Below are positions 30,862-39,759 of a DNA stretch of 64,000 bases, piece by piece. The notes under the pieces were generated by a model. The model did not search any database, was not told where the DNA came from, and saw only the letters and a program-made list of their open reading frames with translations. The DNA lies in NCBI GenBank assembly GCA_017522785.1, contig JAFWYF010000015.1, forward strand, positions 186,001 to 250,000, given 5' to 3'. Source of the DNA: Bacteroidaceae bacterium (GTDB lineage Bacteria > Bacteroidota > Bacteroidia > Bacteroidales > Bacteroidaceae). Position 1 is the stretch's first letter; the number at the start of each line of letters is the position of its first letter. Position numbers and translations under genes: made by a program.

Positions 30862-31542
30862 TTATAAAATTATATTTTTAATTAAATGAAATATAACAGG
30901 AACAAATAGAGCCGGAAGTAAATTAAGCGTTTTGCAATCTTTTATCTCCAATATGCTTAACCCAGATGCAGCAATAAGCACCCCACCGATAATGGAAATT
31001 TCAGTTACTAAACTGTCGGGAATAATGTTACCGACATACATGGTTAGAAGATATATTGAACCTTGCCAAATAAACAGGATGGGCGCAGCTAAAATCATGC
31101 CTATACCGTAGGTTGTTGCAAGCACTGCCGATGTTACCAAATCGAGTGTCGCATTTGTATATAAATAGGTGTTGTCGCCGTATAATGCACTAATAATAGG
31201 ACCAACAATTGATAGTGTGCCGATGCAGTATAATAAAATTCCGGTTGAAAGGCCTTGTGCTAAATTTGATGCTGAAAAACGTGAAACTAATTTGTTGAAC
31301 CAACTATTTATATCGATTATTGTTCCAATTAGCCCGCCTATGGCAAGACTTACAATGAATAGTACAGGATATTCGCTCTTGGAAAGATTATTGCTTACGG
31401 CATTGAAACCTAGTGTCATAGCGGCCAATCCCATAGCTGTAAACATCACTTTCTGATACTCTTTTTTTATCCCTTTTTTTGCAAAATGTCCAGCAATGCT
31501 TCCGATAATTATTGTGATTGTGTTTACAATTGTTCCTAACAT
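30862..31542 (-). CDS. DUF554 (YqgA-like) membrane protein
   Basis: This 226-residue polytopic protein begins LGTIVNTITIIIGSIAGHFA, the hallmark of DUF554. Later it has F-N-A-V-S-N-N-L and two segments rich in GIGMILAAP and GVLIAASGLSIL. At least six hydrophobic helices are visible. It is an inner-membrane protein of unsettled function, sometimes suggested to be a transporter. It stands between the rnz promoter and the terminator after the tryptophanase-like gene. Confidence 0.9.
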   Translation of the reverse strand: MLGTIVNTITIIIGSIAGHFAKKGIKKEYQKVMFTAMGLAAMTLGFNAVSNNLSKSEYPVLFIVSLAIGGLIGTIIDINSWFNKLVSRFSASNLAQGLSTGILLYCIGTLSIVGPIISALYGDNTYLYTNATLDLVTSAVLATTYGIGMILAAPILFIWQGSIYLLTMYVGNIIPDSLVTEISIIGGVLIAASGLSILEIKDCKTLNLLPALFVPVIFHLIKNIIL

Positions 31543-31576
31543 TATTCAGTTTTTGTTTTAGTGATACTATACCGTA

Positions 31577-31622
31577 ATATCTATTGAGGCTGTATCAAAA
31601 ATGATACAGCCTCAATAGATAT
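31577..31622 (-). terminator. Hairpin after the tryptophanase-like gene
   Basis: Two 21-base arms (31577-31597 and 31602-31622) enclose a 4-base loop. The T-tail is weak, but stem length and position 11 bases beyond the stop support termination or 3'-end protection. Confidence 0.75.
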
Positions 31623-31632
31623 AAAAAATAGA

Positions 31633-33084
31633 TTATAGGCTATCGCCAAAATCTTCACGGAATTTGGCTGCAAGTTTTTCTTGCCAATCTCCTATAGGCT
31701 CTAAACGACCAAAGAAGAAACGTAAGACATTAGGCTCTTCCACCCATTTGAGTCCACCAATAAGATGACGATTGTCATATAGCCATTTTACTCTGTCGGC
31801 ACAATATTTAATTTGTGATAGAGTGAAAACACGACGAGGACAAGCGAGGCGCACCAATTCCATTTCGGCAAAGTGTTCACTGCCGTCAGGTTCACGCTGT
31901 TCCGACAATGTGCCACGTTCCATACCTCTTATGCCACCTGCGATGTAAAGAGCAACAGCAAGTGAACCGGCAGGATATTGGCTTTGTGGCATATCTTTTA
32001 AGAACTCCATTGCGTTAATGTGTGCTCCTAATCCTCCCGCCGGTAAAATCATAGGAATACCGTAAGCATCTAACTCTTTTACCAATTGTTCAATGAAAAT
32101 AGGACCTTGGCTTATAATATCTTCATCCATTGTCTCCAAAAGACCTACTGCCATAGCCTCCATAGAACGTACCTCCATACCTCCGTAGGTGAGGAAACCT
32201 TCGTAAAGAGGTATGAACTCTTTCATCTTTATAATCAGTTTCTCATTGTTGGAAATTATTGCTCCACCACGTGCAAAACCCAATTTACGACTAGAAAAAT
32301 AGATAAGGTCCATTTGGTCGCAAAGTGTACGGGTGATTTCTCTAATGCTCATATTTTTGCATGCCTCTTCTCTTGTTTTGATGAAGTGTAGGTTATCCTG
32401 CAAAAGTGAAGCATCTAGTACAGTAATAATACCATATTTCTTACATAATGCAGCAACCTGCAACATGTTCTCAAGTGAAAGAGGTTGTCCGCCAATGAGG
32501 TTTGTACCCGATTCAATACGTACAAAAGGAATGTGGTCAGCACCAACTTCATTTATGATAGCTTCCAATGCAGGTATATCGAAATTTCCTTTAAATGGCT
32601 CATCGCTTTGCGGTACTAATCCTTCGGGGCGAAGAACCTCTACAACACTTACGCCTCTGCGTGTTATGTGCGACTTGGTTGTAGTAAAATGGTAGTTCAT
32701 GGGAACAACATCACCCGGTTTTACAAATGCTTCGGCAAGAATGTTCTCACAAGCTCGTCCTTGGTGTGCAGGGAGGAAATATTCTGTACCAAAAACTTCC
32801 TTGAGAACTTTTAATAGGCGGTTGCATGTCTCTGAACCGGCATAAGAATCGTCGGCCTGAAACATTGCAGCAACTTGATTATCCGACATTGCATTCACTC
32901 CAGAGTCGGTAAGCATGTCCATATATACATCCTTGTTCTGTAATAGGAATGTATTATTGCCTGCTTCGTTTATATTTTTTACTCGTTCTTCAACTGTTGG
33001 TAAATATAACTTTTGTACTACACGCACTTTGTGCATTTCCAATGGCACTTGCTCTTCCGATTTGTAAAATTTAATTTTAGACAT
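31633..33084 (-). CDS. Tryptophanase-family beta-eliminating lyase (divergent)
   Basis: This 483-residue PLP enzyme matches tryptophanase/tyrosine phenol-lyase along its length: TDSGVNAMSDNQ, DDSYAGSE, LPAHQGRACEN, MNYHFTTTKSHI, GFLTYGGMEVRSM and the substrate-carboxylate PRRVFT. The segment around the PLP lysine reads YFSSRKLGFARGG. The common form I recall is SSKKDxxxxxGG, and the upstream FDSARFAENAYF-type stretch is LDASLLQDNLHF. Substrate preference may therefore differ. True tryptophanase makes indole, pyruvate and ammonia. It is a lone gene beside the phage-derived cassette with no tryptophan permease. Confidence 0.85.
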   Translation of the reverse strand: MSKIKFYKSEEQVPLEMHKVRVVQKLYLPTVEERVKNINEAGNNTFLLQNKDVYMDMLTDSGVNAMSDNQVAAMFQADDSYAGSETCNRLLKVLKEVFGTEYFLPAHQGRACENILAEAFVKPGDVVPMNYHFTTTKSHITRRGVSVVEVLRPEGLVPQSDEPFKGNFDIPALEAIINEVGADHIPFVRIESGTNLIGGQPLSLENMLQVAALCKKYGIITVLDASLLQDNLHFIKTREEACKNMSIREITRTLCDQMDLIYFSSRKLGFARGGAIISNNEKLIIKMKEFIPLYEGFLTYGGMEVRSMEAMAVGLLETMDEDIISQGPIFIEQLVKELDAYGIPMILPAGGLGAHINAMEFLKDMPQSQYPAGSLAVALYIAGGIRGMERGTLSEQREPDGSEHFAEMELVRLACPRRVFTLSQIKYCADRVKWLYDNRHLIGGLKWVEEPNVLRFFFGRLEPIGDWQEKLAAKFREDFGDSL

Positions 33085-33161
33085 TGTTTTATATTCTTTT
33101 TGTTTTGATTTTTTTTGTTTCGTTGCAAAAATGGAATAAAAAAAATATATTTACAATAAAA

Positions 33162-33211
33162 AAGCAAGTAAATATGTCAAAATTTGTTATTTCTTGTTTA
33201 TAAACTTGCTT
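33162..33211 (-). terminator. Possible terminator after the terminase gene
   Basis: On the minus strand AAGCAAGT (33204-33211), a 34-base loop and ACTTGCTT (33162-33169) are followed by a T-run. The left arm falls in the last terminase codons. The long loop makes this weak. Confidence 0.35.
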
Positions 33212-35219
33212 CGCTTACTATTTTAGTCCTTCTATTGTTATGTTTATTGCCTACAATGTGAGTAGGAAGAGGGTAGTTGTAACATACCCAAATGAGTATT
33301 GCAGTTGCCATGACTCTATCGTCGTGGTTGCCTTCTACTGCTCCCATCTCTTTACCGTTTTCTTTTATTTCATATAAGTCCAGTTCATAGGTTGTCTCAA
33401 TACAACGCTCAATGTATAATTGGTCTCGCATCGCCTTAATGAGAAAGTTTATTACCATTGGTTTTGTTGAAGAATTTGTGTGAAATCCCCAACGACGTGG
33501 GCGACCTTGTTTAATCTCCTGCCCCGATGTGCGACAATAAAGGTTATTGTAATGTCCTGCAATCTCATTAAGAATATATTCGAAATTGTCTCCTTCGGTA
33601 CCTTCTGTTTCCAAAGTATTAGCCTCTATTACAAGTAGAGCATTGTCGTAGGCACGTGCTATTTCAACTGCTTTCCATGCTAATTTGTCATGTTCAATGT
33701 GCCCGTGCCAACATGCTACAATCTCAGGTACTCCGCCATCGAGCATTGCCATGCGGTCTGCCACAACAATACACGAGTAATCGGCTTTGTCCGATACTCC
33801 GCCTACATCAACTGTTACAATATACCGGTCGCGAATATGTTGTTCACAATCGGGCATCAGCCATATCCATAAGCAATTTTCTTTAACATTCTCACCGGGG
33901 AGTGCAGGCACAAAACGGCATCGTTGCTCTATCCTTTCACTTTGTGGTGTTACGTTCTCTGTGGCTATTATATCTCCTTTGAATATTGGTGGAACACATG
34001 TTGAACGCATATTTTGTACATACGATATTTTAAATACTCTGCGTCCTGTACTTTGAAAAGCTTCATTCGCTGTTGATGGGAATTCAGAAAAAAGACGCCA
34101 TTCATCGGGTATCTCACGCCGTTTATCCCGATACCATGCTATTGCTTCCAATGTGGCTCCCAAATTAAATAGTTCTTGCTCATATTCGTTCATGCTATCG
34201 ATGAAACTGCTATAATGATTCTTATCTATTGCTTTGCTATAAAGGTCGATACTATACCATGGAATGAATACAGGTGTAAAGTTGTTACGCCCCTCTATTG
34301 CATCAATCCATGTACGGTGAAAAAAGTTACCCACACCTTTTGCTGTCGATTCCAAAATTTTCATAGTGTATGGTCCACTTGCAATTGAACCGAATATCGA
34401 TTGTACCAAGTCTTCGGGCTTACGTCCTGCTGTAGATTTCCACAAACCAACCTCGGTGAGATGTGCCATGCATATATCTTCGCTTCTTAGAGAATCGGGT
34501 TTTTGTGATGAGCCTAGTGAGTATCGGCTGTTACTCCAACTTATTACACGAGTCTTTGATATACCCTGATAGGGACTAGTGTAAATCTTTTTGCCTTCAG
34601 TTGCCCATTGTGGATAGTTATTTATAACTTTTGCCAACATACCTGCCACAATTGACGATTGTTTCTCTATATCTCCGCATATTACACTATTCCAATTTTG
34701 TTTGTGTACAAGTTGAATCCATAACATATATAGTTGAGTTAATGTTGAACCTCCCCATTGGCGTGCCTTACATAAAATTATATCTATTGGTTTGTCTTGC
34801 AAACGTAGCTTTTCCATTTCGTGTAAATATTTACGCTGTGGCCGGTTTAGCGTGAAAGGGATATCACGCCCTTTTCCTTTGTCAGATATTATTGCCATAC
34901 TCCTTGCCCAATACTCAAAGTCGTGGCATATACGTGTGCGACAAAATTGCAACCAGAGTGCAACAATCTCACGCTGAGAAGCTTTCTTACCGTTTCTTTC
35001 GAATAAGAATTTTTCGGCACCATGTTCTATCAGTTCTGCAATACGTTCATCTTTTGACATAGTAATTGGTAAATATATTTTTTCCAAAGGAAAACCCTCT
35101 ATATTAACCCAATTACGGGCGATGCTCGTTGAGCCTTCGCCCGTAATTGGGTTGTAATATGCAGATATAGATTTCTGACGTTCTAAATTTAACTTTATAA
35201 TTTCGGATACATTCATCAT
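33198..35219 (-). CDS. Phage large terminase subunit
   Basis: This 673-residue DNA-packaging motor protein has about 120 N-terminal residues of unknown type, then an ATPase domain with a Walker-A-like loop at 151-159 (KARQWGGST). A C-terminal RNase-H-like nuclease shows IVTVDVGGVSDKADYS, LLVIEANTLE and NHDDRVMATAI as acidic-site segments. It cuts and pumps DNA into proheads through a portal. No portal gene is recognisable in the cassette. It ends the leftward arm and lies 14 bases after a small protein gene. The frame is intact and both catalytic domains look complete. Confidence 0.9.
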   Translation of the reverse strand: MMNVSEIIKLNLERQKSISAYYNPITGEGSTSIARNWVNIEGFPLEKIYLPITMSKDERIAELIEHGAEKFLFERNGKKASQREIVALWLQFCRTRICHDFEYWARSMAIISDKGKGRDIPFTLNRPQRKYLHEMEKLRLQDKPIDIILCKARQWGGSTLTQLYMLWIQLVHKQNWNSVICGDIEKQSSIVAGMLAKVINNYPQWATEGKKIYTSPYQGISKTRVISWSNSRYSLGSSQKPDSLRSEDICMAHLTEVGLWKSTAGRKPEDLVQSIFGSIASGPYTMKILESTAKGVGNFFHRTWIDAIEGRNNFTPVFIPWYSIDLYSKAIDKNHYSSFIDSMNEYEQELFNLGATLEAIAWYRDKRREIPDEWRLFSEFPSTANEAFQSTGRRVFKISYVQNMRSTCVPPIFKGDIIATENVTPQSERIEQRCRFVPALPGENVKENCLWIWLMPDCEQHIRDRYIVTVDVGGVSDKADYSCIVVADRMAMLDGGVPEIVACWHGHIEHDKLAWKAVEIARAYDNALLVIEANTLETEGTEGDNFEYILNEIAGHYNNLYCRTSGQEIKQGRPRRWGFHTNSSTKPMVINFLIKAMRDQLYIERCIETTYELDLYEIKENGKEMGAVEGNHDDRVMATAILIWVCYNYPLPTHIVGNKHNNRRTKIVSEASL

Positions 35220-35233
35220 GCAATTTTTTTGTT

Positions 35234-35710
35234 TTATATTCCGGCAAGGTCGGTGGAGCGACGTCTTACTTTATTTTTATTGTAAAATATGGCAAATATG
35301 TCTTTTACTTTGCTTAATTCAATATTGTGTATCTGATAATATTCGGCTGTTGATGCCGTCTGTCGCAGGTTTAGCCAACTATAAATGATTTCGTTCACCA
35401 AGTAATCTTTTATTCTTTGGCGCAATATGCTTGTTACCTCTATATTTGTCTTGCCGTTATGTGTAAATGATATACTTACATAATTATCCGTTACATCGAA
35501 TTTAACCGAGTCGAAACGCATGGCAATGCTTGTTGCCAATTCATTTACAGCCTTTTGCAAAAACATACCAAATAACTCTTCTTCGTCGGTGGAACTCTGA
35601 ACTGTATCGGCATCGATATCTTTGCGTTTAATTGCTTCGCCCATGTAGTATGTTTTTAAATCTACCTCTTGCTGTAATTCCTCACGTTTAATAAGAATGT
35701 TGTTTTCCAT
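35234..35710 (-). CDS. Phage cassette protein, 158 aa, paralogue of its neighbour
   Basis: ATG at 35710 is chosen; the upstream alternative is TTG and overlaps the preceding gene. The protein is not recognised. It shares a layout with the next gene upstream: an early T-Y-Y-M-G-E-A-I-K-R resembles S-Y-Y-T-G-E-A-R-R-E there. An acidic S-x-D-x-E-E-L segment and a basic K-V-R-R-R end follow. The two may be paired neck or head-completion proteins, since they precede the terminase. That role is inferred from position only. Confidence 0.6.
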   Translation of the reverse strand: MENNILIKREELQQEVDLKTYYMGEAIKRKDIDADTVQSSTDEEELFGMFLQKAVNELATSIAMRFDSVKFDVTDNYVSISFTHNGKTNIEVTSILRQRIKDYLVNEIIYSWLNLRQTASTAEYYQIHNIELSKVKDIFAIFYNKNKVRRRSTDLAGI

Positions 35711-35711
35711 T

Positions 35712-36224
35712 TTATAGGTCAATTAGGTTGTCGAATGAATTTTCTTTTTCTCTGTGTGGACGCTTGCGTAGTGCAAACATTTCGCGCAGATTGAATATGA
35801 TTTGTTGTATCTCACCTGTAGCAATAGCTGCTTCGTCGGGTTTGTGTTGCTGCATCCACAGTTGCAGTGTACGCATAACTGCATAATTTTCTATCATCAT
35901 TTCCAATTGTGGCACAGTTTCGTCGGGGTAGTTCTGTGGTATGTCAATTATAAAAATTGTGTTTTTAATTTCATCTGTTGTTTCACTGACTTCCGTCTCA
36001 TTTCTGCATAATGCAAAGTATCTCGACAACATTCGTGTTATCTCTCCAATAGGAGTGTTCATGTGGTCGCATAGTTGCTCTTTGTCGTCGTTGGAGGCTT
36101 GTAGTTTCGCTACTGCTTTTTCCGGAAATCCAATCTCTCGGCGTGCCTCTCCGGTGTAGTAACTATGTGTGTATATACGTTGCAACACGTTATTATGGTC
36201 TAATGTTAGTTTTCTCTTTTTCAT
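35712..36224 (-). CDS. Phage cassette protein, 170 aa
   Basis: The protein is not recognised by family. It begins KKRKLTLDHNNVLQRIYTHS, then Y-Y-T-G-E-A-R-R-E, which is repeated in the downstream gene. A Q-A-S-N-D-D-K-E-Q-L stretch and helical middle follow, with a basic R-K-R-P-H-R near the end. The stop lies one base from the start of the next gene. The similarity to its neighbour suggests tandem duplication of a structural protein. Confidence 0.6.
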   Translation of the reverse strand: MKKRKLTLDHNNVLQRIYTHSYYTGEARREIGFPEKAVAKLQASNDDKEQLCDHMNTPIGEITRMLSRYFALCRNETEVSETTDEIKNTIFIIDIPQNYPDETVPQLEMMIENYAVMRTLQLWMQQHKPDEAAIATGEIQQIIFNLREMFALRKRPHREKENSFDNLIDL

Positions 36225-36242
36225 TATATTGTAAATTATCTA

Positions 36243-36659
36243 TTATACTAGTTCTATTTTTCTCTCTTTAATGGATTTGTAAACAAGTCCGCGAAATGTA
36301 CCTTCGTCAATGTAAAAAGATGGTGCCGGTTCCTCAATTATACTATCTAATATTGTGTAATTGTTGCAGGCTTCTTTAATTCTTCTCTTGTATCGTTCAT
36401 ATAACTCTTTATACATTGCCACCTTATTACTATTCACAATTGGCAATCGTTTCTTTCTCATAAGTAGCGATATGAATCGACGGGCATTCTCATAGCTTAT
36501 ATAAAAACGTGGAGCATTCGATTTGACAGCTTCGTGTATAACTTCGCCAATAGTTGTTTCAGGGTCTTTTTTTCTCATATTTTTCAGTGTCTCGAAAAAT
36601 ATTTCAATAACTGCCTGTTTACGCATTTCACTAACTTTTTTCTCTTCAATTTTTGTCAT
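36243..36659 (-). CDS. Small basic protein of the phage cassette, first gene of leftward arm
   Basis: This 138-residue, Lys/Arg-rich helical protein is the first gene of the leftward arm. Distinct segments are APRFYISYENARRFIS, a K-K-R-L-P-I-V-N-S-N-K-V-A-M-Y run, and PAPSFYIDEGTF. I have an impression of related proteins beside Bacteroidales phage-like loci but cannot name a family. Size, charge and position next to the divergent promoter would fit a DNA-binding or regulatory role, or a small terminase-type partner. Both are guesses. Confidence 0.6.
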   Translation of the reverse strand: MTKIEEKKVSEMRKQAVIEIFFETLKNMRKKDPETTIGEVIHEAVKSNAPRFYISYENARRFISLLMRKKRLPIVNSNKVAMYKELYERYKRRIKEACNNYTILDSIIEEPAPSFYIDEGTFRGLVYKSIKERKIELV

Positions 36660-36709
36660 AATAGGTTCTGTTTTTTTCTTACAAAAATATAGCCAAAAAT
36701 GGCTAAAAT

Positions 36710-36769
36710 GTTGCAGAATTATAAAAATGTTTTCAACAATTAATTATGTCGATGTTATAATTCTGCAAC
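36710..36769. promoter_or_regulatory. Symmetric divergent promoter-operator of the phage cassette
   Basis: A perfect 14-bp inverted repeat (36710-36723 and 36756-36769) with a 32-base centre separates the two arms. Each arm contains, facing outward, TATAAT and the overlapping TAATTCTG, which is one base from TAnnTTTG. The two arms would thus carry matching promoters, and the repeat could also bind a dimeric regulator. A shorter AGCCA/TGGCT repeat lies at 36691-36704. Confidence 0.6.
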
Positions 36770-36820
36770 CCAAAAGAGCTATTTGCATCTCATCTTTGCC
36801 AATGAAAAAAATAAATAATC

Positions 36821-37609
36821 ATGAATCAGAACTTTACAAATCATGGACAAGAGGAGGTGAATGCAGTGCAGGCACCGTCGAATGAAATTCCTCAGCAGAG
36901 TAGTGTACAACAGTTTCCCGAAAATCCTTATGAAGATTTTGAAACAGAATTACAAGAGATTTTTGGCGAGGGTTTTAAACTCGAAGATGAATCATCACAA
37001 GAATTGTTGCTAAGACATCTTAGAATCAATCGCGAACAGAACGACAAACTAGCCGATGCTTTGGAGCAAGATCCACGTCTTGCGCAAATGTTGTCGGATG
37101 TAGTAGAGGGTAAAAGAAATGCCCATGCTTCTATGGCTCGCTATTTCGGACGTTCACTAATGGATGTGGATGAAAATAGTCCTGAATATGAAGAGATGAT
37201 GATTGCCGACGAGGAGCGTCGTGAAGAGGTGTTTCGTCTTGCTGAGAACCGTCGTGAGTATGAAGCAAATCTAGAGATAAGTCGTCCTATTATCGAGACA
37301 TTTTGTCGCGATAGGGGCTATGACCCTTCCGACTTTATGGAGATGGTTTGGGAAAAAGTGGTGTTTCCCATTCTGTCGGGTAAATATTCCTATGAGGTTT
37401 GTACTGCTCTCGACCACTCTTTAACATACGAACAAGATGTAGAAGATGCATTTACAGCCGGTAATGTGAAAGGACGCAATACAAATATCCAAAGAATGAA
37501 AGAGGATATAGGTGATGGCTTGCCAAAAGGACTTAATAGTGTTGCTCCCGAAACAGCTCCTGTAAAACGTAGAACAAACAGCCTTATTGAGGCTGCTCTC
37601 AAAGCATAA
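36821..37609 (+). CDS. Acidic scaffold-like protein of the phage cassette
   Basis: This 262-residue acidic, Glu/Gln-rich, mostly helical protein lies directly before the capsid gene. The first 45 residues are low complexity (N, Q, E, P). A conserved-looking middle carries E-I-F-G-E-G-F-K-L-E-D and an R-P-I-I-E-T-F-C-R-D-R-G-Y-D-P-S-D segment. The C-terminus is basic (P-V-K-R-R-T). Acidic body plus basic tail just upstream of a capsid gene is the usual look of a phage scaffolding protein. No direct family match is claimed. Confidence 0.65.
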   Translation: MNQNFTNHGQEEVNAVQAPSNEIPQQSSVQQFPENPYEDFETELQEIFGEGFKLEDESSQELLLRHLRINREQNDKLADALEQDPRLAQMLSDVVEGKRNAHASMARYFGRSLMDVDENSPEYEEMMIADEERREEVFRLAENRREYEANLEISRPIIETFCRDRGYDPSDFMEMVWEKVVFPILSGKYSYEVCTALDHSLTYEQDVEDAFTAGNVKGRNTNIQRMKEDIGDGLPKGLNSVAPETAPVKRRTNSLIEAALKA

Positions 37610-37646
37610 TCTTTAATATTTTTATTAACTATTTAATCTGTTTTTT

Positions 37647-39275
37647 ATGAGAAAATTTTTTAGTTTTTTGAAAGAGAATCCAATGTTTGTTTTTCTTTCT
37701 TTGGTAGCAGTTGCACTTTGTTTCTTAGAGGGTGAAGAGGGCTATCTGATGTTGGCAACAGTGAATGTGGTATCTCCCGGTTCACCTCGTGCTTCACGCG
37801 GAATAGCCGGTTTGCCCTCCCATGCCTATGGTAGTGCAACCACTGTTTCAAATGCTTCGGAACTTAGTAACGATTTTATTGAGCCCGATTTTGACGAAGA
37901 TATCATCAAAATCGCAAGCGACGAGAGCGTAATCGATACTATTAAAAGACGTGTCGATCGTCAGGTGGCTGTAAACTCTTTCGAGGTAAATCACTATATG
38001 ATAGACGAGAAACGTTCCAAGGCATATACTAATGAAACATATACCGGAATAAAAGCAACACGTGCAGAGATTCCTTTCTCCACAACCGGTGAAAGGAAAA
38101 TCTTCCAAGAATATTTTACAGCAATATGTAAAGGTGTTAATGGCTATGACCCTACGGGACAGATTGAACTGCCCGGAGTAGACCTTATGCTCTTTTTTGT
38201 TGGAAAGAATGGGACAACAGAAGCTCCCATCGCTATGGCTGTAAATGGACCTAAAGTAAATCCAACAGATGATTATTGCGTTGTTCCTACTATTCCGGCA
38301 GGCACTGAAGTCATTTTGCTATCATCGGCAGCATACGAAACACAAAAGTTTATAGCACCAAGTACTATTGTACCTGTTCCCGAACGTGTTTATTTGCAAA
38401 AACAGCTTTGCAATAATATTGTAAGTGATTACTTCAAAGCACAAAGAAAAAAGATTGATTTTAGTGAAGCACAAATTGCCGAGGCTGTTGTGCGCCAGTT
38501 CCGTCTCGAAAGTTGTCGTACTGCATGGGTCGGACAACCCGGAAAATTTAAAGTTCAAGCAATGGATGCTTCAATGGGCTATCAGTGGGATTACTTCTCA
38601 AAAGGTTTGCGTTGGCAGTTTAAACGTCAGTACGACCTCTCTTCAACAATTACATTCGCTGATTTAATCAATCTGTCAATGGTGAAGTTCACAGGATATA
38701 ATTGTAGTAAAAAGGCTGTTTGGCTTTTAGGACGTCAACTGCTTAATGACATTCAGAAAATAGACATTACATTACACAAAAACATTTCTATGTCGGGTGG
38801 TAGTGTCTTTGGACTCAAATGTACCCGAATACAAACAGTCTTTGGTGAAATTAATCTTGTTCACGATCCAACTCTCGACGCTCTTGGCTACTCAAATTGT
38901 GGTGGTCTTATAGATGAAAACGGTTTGGTACGTTACTTCATGAAAAACGAAGATACCAAAACCGAAAGTGTAGATGGAGAGGAGGCTAAACGTCAGGTAG
39001 TAATGACTATAGACTGTTTGTGTCTTAAAGGCTATAGCCATATATGGGTTAATGGTGCCGCAGAAAAGAGCGATATACCCGGTGCATCGCGTGTAACAAG
39101 CTCTGCCACATTGCCTGAGTCGCCTAATACAAACGATGTAGTGGTGCTTACAGCCGATGTAAATCATACAGTGAATGATGTATCACAGTTGTGGTTCCCT
39201 GCCGGCAGTGTTGTAACATACACAGGCTCTACATGGGTGGAATATACAGGTGAAATTCTTACTGTTGGTGAATAA
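37647..39275 (+). CDS. Major capsid-like protein with N-terminal hydrophobic segment
   Basis: This 542-residue protein resembles SU10/DUF5309-like phage capsid proteins. The key stretch is a strand-rich block near residues 385-430 (RIQTVFGEINLVHDPTLDAL). Unusually, residues 13-27 form a hydrophobic helix (MFVFLSLVAVALCFL) preceded by basic residues, like a membrane anchor or signal. An internal ATG at 37749 would remove it and start MLATVNVVSPGSPRASRG. The C-terminal 80 residues look like an added beta domain. It is the most abundant structural subunit if particles form. Confidence 0.75.
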   Translation: MRKFFSFLKENPMFVFLSLVAVALCFLEGEEGYLMLATVNVVSPGSPRASRGIAGLPSHAYGSATTVSNASELSNDFIEPDFDEDIIKIASDESVIDTIKRRVDRQVAVNSFEVNHYMIDEKRSKAYTNETYTGIKATRAEIPFSTTGERKIFQEYFTAICKGVNGYDPTGQIELPGVDLMLFFVGKNGTTEAPIAMAVNGPKVNPTDDYCVVPTIPAGTEVILLSSAAYETQKFIAPSTIVPVPERVYLQKQLCNNIVSDYFKAQRKKIDFSEAQIAEAVVRQFRLESCRTAWVGQPGKFKVQAMDASMGYQWDYFSKGLRWQFKRQYDLSSTITFADLINLSMVKFTGYNCSKKAVWLLGRQLLNDIQKIDITLHKNISMSGGSVFGLKCTRIQTVFGEINLVHDPTLDALGYSNCGGLIDENGLVRYFMKNEDTKTESVDGEEAKRQVVMTIDCLCLKGYSHIWVNGAAEKSDIPGASRVTSSATLPESPNTNDVVVLTADVNHTVNDVSQLWFPAGSVVTYTGSTWVEYTGEILTVGE

Positions 39276-39290
39276 TCTATGAATAATTGG

Positions 39291-39320
39291 TATGACGCAC
39301 CATTTTCTGGGTGCGTCATA
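39291..39320 (+). terminator. Hairpin after the capsid gene
   Basis: Arms of 11 bases (39291-39301 and 39310-39320) enclose an 8-base loop. There is no strong T-tail, so it may be an RNA-stabilising hairpin or partial terminator that keeps capsid mRNA in excess. Confidence 0.55.
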
Positions 39321-39336
39321 CATAAAAACTAAAATT

Positions 39337-39759
39337 ATGAAAAAGATAATTACTTACGAGATACATGGACAAGTAGAAAGAAATAGTTATTTTCGAGTAG
39401 GAAAGGCTTTGATACGTATTGAGTTCAAAGGTGGTTCAATTAACTCTGCAGAATGTATTCCTGCACGTTTCATTACCGATAATCCGCTTCTGCAAAATGC
39501 TATCGAGAGTAGCGAATCCTACCGTAGTGGTCAAATCAAAAAAGGCAAGGTTGATGTAATAGAGGATGAACCGGATAAAGTTATTCCTCGAGTTGATTCT
39601 GTAGATAACAGTGCTTTTCCCGATGTCAAGAATATGCAACAGGCACGCGCTCTTTTAATGGCAGAACCATATATGTGCCAATTGTCGGAACTACAAACAA
39701 AGGCGGCGGTAAAGGTCAAGGCTGCAGAAAAAGGAGTTACATTCCCTAATTGGCTATGA
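39337..39759 (+). CDS. Small phage structural-cassette protein, 140 aa
   Basis: The start at 39337 (KKIITYEIHGQVERNSYFRVG) is preferred over an upstream one that would run through the hairpin at 39291-39320. The N-terminal half looks like a small beta barrel (ALIRIEFKGGSI), and the C-terminus has an A-V-K-V-K-A-A-E-K-G helix ending in P-N-W-L. It overlaps the next gene by four bases. It may be a head decoration or joining protein by position; no family is recognised. Confidence 0.55.
   Translation: MKKIITYEIHGQVERNSYFRVGKALIRIEFKGGSINSAECIPARFITDNPLLQNAIESSESYRSGQIKKGKVDVIEDEPDKVIPRVDSVDNSAFPDVKNMQQARALLMAEPYMCQLSELQTKAAVKVKAAEKGVTFPNWL

Noticed and set aside
33085-33197. Attachment site at the left edge of the phage cassette
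   Set aside because: No tRNA end and no matching direct repeat at the right edge could be seen.
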